Assembly (NCBI GenBank): GCA_910584715.1
Contig: CAJUAN010000047.1
Span: 1-9,463, forward strand
Reading direction: 5' to 3'
DNA: 9,463 nucleotides
From: an uncultured Oscillospiraceae bacterium
GTDB lineage: Bacteria > Bacillota > Clostridia > Oscillospirales > Ruminococcaceae
Shown here: positions 6,485 through 9,463 of the stretch, piece by piece
Numbering within the stretch: the first letter of the stretch is position 1
How the letters are laid out: each line of letters starts with the position of its first letter
Translations under genes and position numbers: made by a program
The notes under the pieces: model-generated
Databases searched by the model: none
Told to the model about the DNA's origin: nothing
Seen by the model: only the letters and a program-made list of their open reading frames with translations

Positions 6485-7202
6485 GATAAACGCGGACAAT
6501 ATGCACTTCAAGGATCTCAATCATCTTGTAAGCTCCGCCGGAGACAAGGATATCGTTATTGAAAACACGCTGGGTCAGCGTTACATAGGCACCCGCGCAA
6601 GCGGCAAGAATATCGAGGTGCACGGCGTTCCGGGAAACGCCCTGGGCGCGTACCTCAACGGCTGCCGCATAACCGTTTTCGCAAACGCTCAGGACGCTGT
6701 GGGCGACACCATGAACTCGGGCGAAATAATTATTCACGGCAACTGCGGGGACGCGGCGGGCTACGGCATGAGGGACGGAAAAATTCTCATCAGGGGCAGC
6801 GCGGGCTATCGGGCTGGTATCCATATGAAGGAGTACCAGAAACATGTTCCCGTTCTGGTTATAGGCGGCAAAGTCGGCGACTTTCTCGGCGAATATCAGG
6901 CGGGCGGACGTATTGTCGTTCTCGGCATAGACTGCGAAAACGAGTGTCCCGTGGGAGGCTTCTGCGGTACCGGTATGCACGGAGGAGCCGTTTATATCCG
7001 CTCGGAGCACGCTCCCGAGGGACTTCCGGCTCAAGTGAAGTGCGAGGACGCTTCTCCCGAAGATATCGAGGCTATCCGCGCCGACGTGGAGGAATTCTCC
7101 GCCGAATTCGGCTGCAACGCAAACGAGCTGCTGGGCTCCCATTTCTTCAAGCTCAGTCCCAACACGGCAAGTCCCTACAAGCAGCTTTATGTAAATAATT
7201 AA
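6474..7202 (+). CDS. Stand-alone GXGXG (GltB C-terminal/FwdC-like) domain protein
   Basis: This 242-residue protein is a right-handed beta-helix domain of the kind found at the C-terminus of GltB and in formylmethanofuran dehydrogenase subunit C. Repeating glycine-rich turns are visible at about 55-125 (NALGAYLNGCRI, AQDAVGDTMNSGEI, CGDAAGYGMRDGKI, AGYRAGIHM) and again near 140-180 (VGDFLGEYQAGGRI, GGFCGTGMHGGAVYI). In glutamate synthase the domain is structural and helps hold the ammonia channel between active sites, so this is probably the third piece of the split large subunit. The start ATG 6474 has GGAGG at 6461-6465 and overlaps the previous gene by 11 nt; an upstream in-frame TTG at 6456 lies before that site. 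No FwdA/B/D genes are nearby, which favours the glutamate synthase role. Confidence 0.9.
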   Translation: MATKINADNMHFKDLNHLVSSAGDKDIVIENTLGQRYIGTRASGKNIEVHGVPGNALGAYLNGCRITVFANAQDAVGDTMNSGEIIIHGNCGDAAGYGMRDGKILIRGSAGYRAGIHMKEYQKHVPVLVIGGKVGDFLGEYQAGGRIVVLGIDCENECPVGGFCGTGMHGGAVYIRSEHAPEGLPAQVKCEDASPEDIEAIRADVEEFSAEFGCNANELLGSHFFKLSPNTASPYKQLYVNN

Positions 7203-7206
7203 GGAC

Positions 7207-7235
7207 TTTACCTCCGCGAAAAAGTATGGTATAAT
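7207..7235 (+). promoter_or_regulatory. Extended -10 promoter of the ANTAR gene
   Basis: TTTACC (7207-7212), a 17-base spacer and a perfect TATAAT (7230-7235) with a TG at 7227-7228 make a strong sigma-70-type promoter. It begins 5 bases after the GXGXG stop codon. Transcription would start near 7242, leaving a leader of about 34 bases with the site AAGGGGGA at 7261-7268. The regulator can therefore be made independently of the upstream operon, although I see no terminator that would block read-through. Confidence 0.75.
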
Positions 7236-7275
7236 AATACGGCAGCATACAAATTATAAAAAGGGGGAACGCCGC

Positions 7276-7848
7276 ATGAACAAAGAAAACGGGATCGTTA
7301 TCTTCTCTCAGGAAAGCGAAAGCACCGATAATATTTCTCTTGCTGCTTCGGAGTACGGGTTCGGCAGAATAACGGTCTCCGACGGAAACGGCGGCAAAGA
7401 TCTGCTTTCACGAAACAGCTTTGACATCGCGTTTGTGAACGCTCCCCTTGAAAAAGAGTTTGGTCTGGAGCTTGCGGTTTTCGCTGCGGGACTTGGCTGC
7501 GGCGTGATAATAGCCGCTCCCGCGAAGTTCTGCGGAGAAATTTCTAAAAAAATCGGCGGTACGGATATTTTCATTCTGCCTAAGCCCATGAACAAGACTC
7601 TGCTTGTTCAGTCGTTCCGCTATGTGATGATAGCCCGCAGCCAGAAGCTGGGTCTGCGGGAGGAAAACCTTGCTCTCGAAAACAGGCTGAGGGACGCAAA
7701 GCTTATCGACCGCGCAAAATGCACCCTTGTGGAGTACCTGAGAATATCCGAAGCGGACGCTCACAGACAGATACAGAAGCGCGCTATGGATATGAGGCTG
7801 CCCCTTGCCGCGGTAGCGAAGGACATACTCAAAACCTATGAAATGTAA
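7276..7848 (+). CDS. ANTAR-domain response-regulator-like antiterminator with degenerate receiver
   Basis: This 190-residue protein has an N-terminal receiver-like domain (about 5-120), a short coiled linker (about 121-138) and a C-terminal ANTAR RNA-binding domain (about 135-186), recognised by LIDRAKCTLVEYLRISEADA and HRQIQKRAMDMRLPLAAVA. ANTAR proteins bind paired hairpins in nascent RNA and prevent termination, often in nitrogen-metabolism operons. The receiver looks inactive: the phospho-acceptor position in the FDIAFVNAPL segment is Asn55 rather than Asp, and the acidic pair after the first strand is absent (IVIFSQES), while the conserved Lys103 in LPKPM remains. It may be controlled by protein binding instead of phosphorylation. 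It has its own promoter directly after the glutamate synthase operon. The RNA target was not found here. Confidence 0.88.
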   Translation: MNKENGIVIFSQESESTDNISLAASEYGFGRITVSDGNGGKDLLSRNSFDIAFVNAPLEKEFGLELAVFAAGLGCGVIIAAPAKFCGEISKKIGGTDIFILPKPMNKTLLVQSFRYVMIARSQKLGLREENLALENRLRDAKLIDRAKCTLVEYLRISEADAHRQIQKRAMDMRLPLAAVAKDILKTYEM

Positions 7849-7876
7849 AAATTGTTATACCAGAAGGAGGAGCTTT

Positions 7877-8524
7877 ATGAAAGCAAAAACAGCCTTGATT
7901 GCAGCATTCTGCATTTTGTCGCTCGCCGGCTGTCAGAACGGTACCCATGATATTCCTACAGCGGACACTACTGTACCCGTACAAAGCGCGGAAACAACGG
8001 AAACAACTTCCGCAGTAACAGCCGCGAATACCGAGGCAGTTCAAAAAGACACGGAGCAGTCCTCCGCGGCGGAAAACACCGGCGGTCAGCGGCTTACACT
8101 TGAGGAGGCGGAAGCCGCCGCTCTCGGACACGCGGGAGTTGACGAGTCGGAAGTCACAACTATAGAGGCGGAGTTCGACCACGACGACGGCGTAAATGTT
8201 ATCGAGGTGGAGTTTTACACGTCCTCTTATGAGTACGAATACAAAATAAACGCGGACGACGGACACATCATAAAATTTTCAAGGGAAGCTTTGCTTTGGG
8301 AAACGCCCGGGAAAGTAATTTCCACCGAGGAAGCCGAAAACATTGCTTTGGAGCACGCGGGGCTCTCCCGGGACGATGTGACGTTTATCAAAACGGAGAA
8401 CGATACCGACGACGCGCGCGGCAAATACGAGATAGAATTTATTTGCGGCGGCAAGGAATATGAGTACGACATAAACACAGGCGGCGAAATTATAAAATAT
8501 GAAATCGATGAAATCAATAACTGA
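7877..8524 (+). CDS. Lipoprotein with two PepSY-like repeats
   Basis: This 215-residue protein begins with a lipoprotein signal peptide (MKAK, hydrophobic stretch, lipobox LAGC with Cys19), so it should be anchored to the outer face of the membrane. A Thr/Ser/Ala-rich linker (about 20-70) leads to two tandem PepSY-like domains at about 73-134 and 148-209; each has an EEAE..AL.HAG helix, an acidic segment and a strand pair ending in YEYEYKINADDGHIIKF or KEYEYDINTGGEIIKYE. PepSY domains are thought to bind or inhibit peptidases or sense extracellular conditions; the role here is unknown. The start ATG 7877 follows AAGGAGG (7864-7870), which decides it over the upstream ATG at 7838 inside the ANTAR gene. 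It lies 28 nt after that gene and its stop overlaps the dapF ribosome binding site. Confidence 0.9.
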   Translation: MKAKTALIAAFCILSLAGCQNGTHDIPTADTTVPVQSAETTETTSAVTAANTEAVQKDTEQSSAAENTGGQRLTLEEAEAAALGHAGVDESEVTTIEAEFDHDDGVNVIEVEFYTSSYEYEYKINADDGHIIKFSREALLWETPGKVISTEEAENIALEHAGLSRDDVTFIKTENDTDDARGKYEIEFICGGKEYEYDINTGGEIIKYEIDEINN

Positions 8525-8535
8525 GGGTGACTGAA

Positions 8536-9372
8536 ATGAAATTCACAAAAATGCAGGGCATCGGCAACGACTACGTTTATGTAAACTGCTTTGAGGAGAC
8601 AGTGGAAAATCCCGAGGAGCTTTCCGTACGCGTAAGCGACAGGCATTTCGGGATCGGCTCGGACGGTCTGATACTGATAATGCCCTCGGACAAGGCGGAT
8701 TTCCGCATGAGAATGTTCAACGCCGACGGCAGCGAGGGAATGATGTGCGGAAACGGCACCCGCTGTATCGGCAAGTACGTCTATGACTGCGGTCTTACGG
8801 ACAAGACCGAAATAAGCCTTGAAACCAAAAGCGGGATAAAATATTTAAAGCTTTTTGTCAAAGACGGTCTTGTGGAGACCGTGGAGGTGGACATGGGTCA
8901 GGCGGTGACAAAGCCCGCGGATATTCCCATGAAAGCCGACGGAGACTCGTTCATCAACAAGCCTATAGAAGTCAACGGCAAGATGTACAACATTACGGCG
9001 GTTTCCATGGGAAATCCTCACTGCGTTATCTTTACGTCGGGCGTTGACGGTCTCGACCTTGAAAAGACGGGTCCCGCTTTTGAAAACCACCCGCTTTTCC
9101 CCGAAAAGGTGAACACCGAATTCTGCGAGATACTTTCGGACGGGACGATAAAAATGCGCGTCTGGGAGCGCGGCAGCGGCGAAACATGGGCGTGCGGCAC
9201 GGGAGCCTGCGCCGTGGCTGTGGCGGCGGTTCTGTGCGGATACTCGAAATGCGGCGAGGAAATAACTGTTAGGCTCCGCGGCGGCGATCTTACCATAACC
9301 TATAAAAGCGACGGACACGTTCTCATGCGCGGCGGCGCGGAAAAGGTTTTTGACGGGGAATTTTATATATAA
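8536..9372 (+). CDS. dapF: Diaminopimelate epimerase
   Basis: This 278-residue protein is a full-length DapF, which converts LL- to meso-diaminopimelate in the cytoplasm for lysine and peptidoglycan synthesis. Both catalytic cysteines are visible: Cys71 in MMCGNGTRC and Cys220 in GSGETWACGTGA. KMQGIGNDYVYV at the N-terminus and MGNPHCV (158-164) are also family hallmarks. The start ATG 8536 is preceded by GAGGG (8523-8527) at 8 bases; a GTG at 8527 in frame is embedded in that site and less likely. The gene follows the PepSY gene by 11 nt and is probably co-transcribed. Its presence implies DAP-type peptidoglycan. No other dap gene is in view. Confidence 0.96.
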   Translation: MKFTKMQGIGNDYVYVNCFEETVENPEELSVRVSDRHFGIGSDGLILIMPSDKADFRMRMFNADGSEGMMCGNGTRCIGKYVYDCGLTDKTEISLETKSGIKYLKLFVKDGLVETVEVDMGQAVTKPADIPMKADGDSFINKPIEVNGKMYNITAVSMGNPHCVIFTSGVDGLDLEKTGPAFENHPLFPEKVNTEFCEILSDGTIKMRVWERGSGETWACGTGACAVAVAAVLCGYSKCGEEITVRLRGGDLTITYKSDGHVLMRGGAEKVFDGEFYI

Positions 9373-9373
9373 T

Positions 9374-9387
9374 TAAAAAATTTTTTA
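9374..9387. terminator. A/T palindrome after dapF, weak terminator candidate
   Basis: TAAAAAA followed by TTTTTTA forms a 14-bp palindrome two bases after the dapF stop codon. It has no GC stem, so intrinsic termination here would be weak. It runs into the start of the right repeat copy, whose GC hairpin may contribute more. Confidence 0.25.
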
Positions 9388-9449
9388 TCGCACCAACGCT
9401 ATTGCCTCGTCAGAGATTAGCTGGTCAAGCTGAGCCCAGCTTGCGGGGG
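9384..9449 (+). repeat. Dispersed-type hairpin repeat, right copy
   Basis: This is the inverted partner of 1-65. In the plus-strand sense it starts with TTTATCGCA (9384-9392), has a variable middle, then GATTAGCTGGTC and a hairpin CAAGCTG-AGCC-CAGCTTG, and ends GCGGGGG. Compared with the left copy, the second stem pair is A-T instead of G-C on both sides, a compensatory change that preserves pairing. Like the left copy it lies downstream of a gene. The trailing bases 9450-9463 (TCAAGGGGGCAGAG) look like the start of a further G-rich palindrome cut off by the window edge. Confidence 0.75.
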
Positions 9450-9463
9450 TCAAGGGGGCAGAG

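Noticed and set aside
6420..7142. Long minus-strand open frame (240 codons) opposite the GXGXG gene
   Set aside because: It is a mirror of the GC-rich coding strand, has no ribosome binding site or recognisable domain, and the plus-strand gene is unmistakable. The same reasoning excludes other antisense frames opposite the synthase and dapF genes.
6474..7202. FwdC subunit of formylmethanofuran dehydrogenase
   Set aside because: The domain is shared with FwdC, but no other Fwd genes are present and all neighbours fit glutamate synthase.
1..9463. Transposon or integron bounded by the terminal inverted repeats
   Set aside because: No transposase, integrase or resolvase is encoded, the content is housekeeping, and target-site duplications cannot be seen because the left repeat is cut by the window edge. 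Dispersed repeats are the simpler reading.

Overview
The window looks like chromosome of a low-to-mid G+C anaerobic Firmicute, most likely a gut Clostridia member of the Ruminococcaceae/Oscillospiraceae type. This rests on strong AGGAGG-type ribosome binding sites, extended -10 promoters, a Clostridia-style XRE regulator with a membrane domain, a meso-DAP gene (dapF), a lipobox lipoprotein and an anaerobe-style iron-sulfur enzyme. Genus is an inference; no rRNA or other marker gene is present.

Layout. Positions 1-65 hold a dispersed-type repeat. Positions 99-1127 (minus strand) encode an XRE-family regulator with six predicted membrane helices. Positions 1128-1489 are an AT-rich divergent control region with a very good plus-strand promoter (1416-1444), an 11-bp perfect inverted repeat just upstream of it and several TTGC-type motifs. 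From 1490 to 7202 runs a compact operon encoding a split, archaeal-like glutamate synthase in five pieces: glutamine amidotransferase, ferredoxin-FMN synthase subunit, a four-cluster ferredoxin, an FAD/NAD(P) oxidoreductase and a stand-alone GXGXG domain. A GNAT acetyltransferase gene and a 97-nt hairpin-rich gap sit in the middle. Positions 7276-7848 encode an ANTAR-type RNA-binding antiterminator with a degenerate receiver domain and its own strong promoter. Then come a PepSY-repeat lipoprotein (7877-8524) and dapF (8536-9372). Positions 9384-9449 hold a second, inverted copy of the repeat seen at position 1.

How the parts work together (inference from families and order). Glutamine is hydrolysed by the first subunit and ammonia is passed, helped by the GXGXG protein, to the FMN subunit, where 2-oxoglutarate is reductively aminated to glutamate. 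Electrons probably run from NAD(P)H through the FAD protein and the four-cluster ferredoxin to the fused ferredoxin domain, the 3Fe-4S cluster and FMN. The ANTAR protein is a plausible nitrogen-responsive antiterminator, but no ANTAR-type double hairpin was found in this window, so its targets are probably elsewhere. dapF and the lipoprotein look like envelope genes that happen to lie downstream.

The most noteworthy items are the covarying inverted repeats at both window ends, the non-GltD electron-input module of the glutamate synthase, the acetyltransferase and hairpins interrupting that operon, and the unphosphorylatable-looking ANTAR receiver. I see no CRISPR array, transposase, integrase, tRNA or rRNA.
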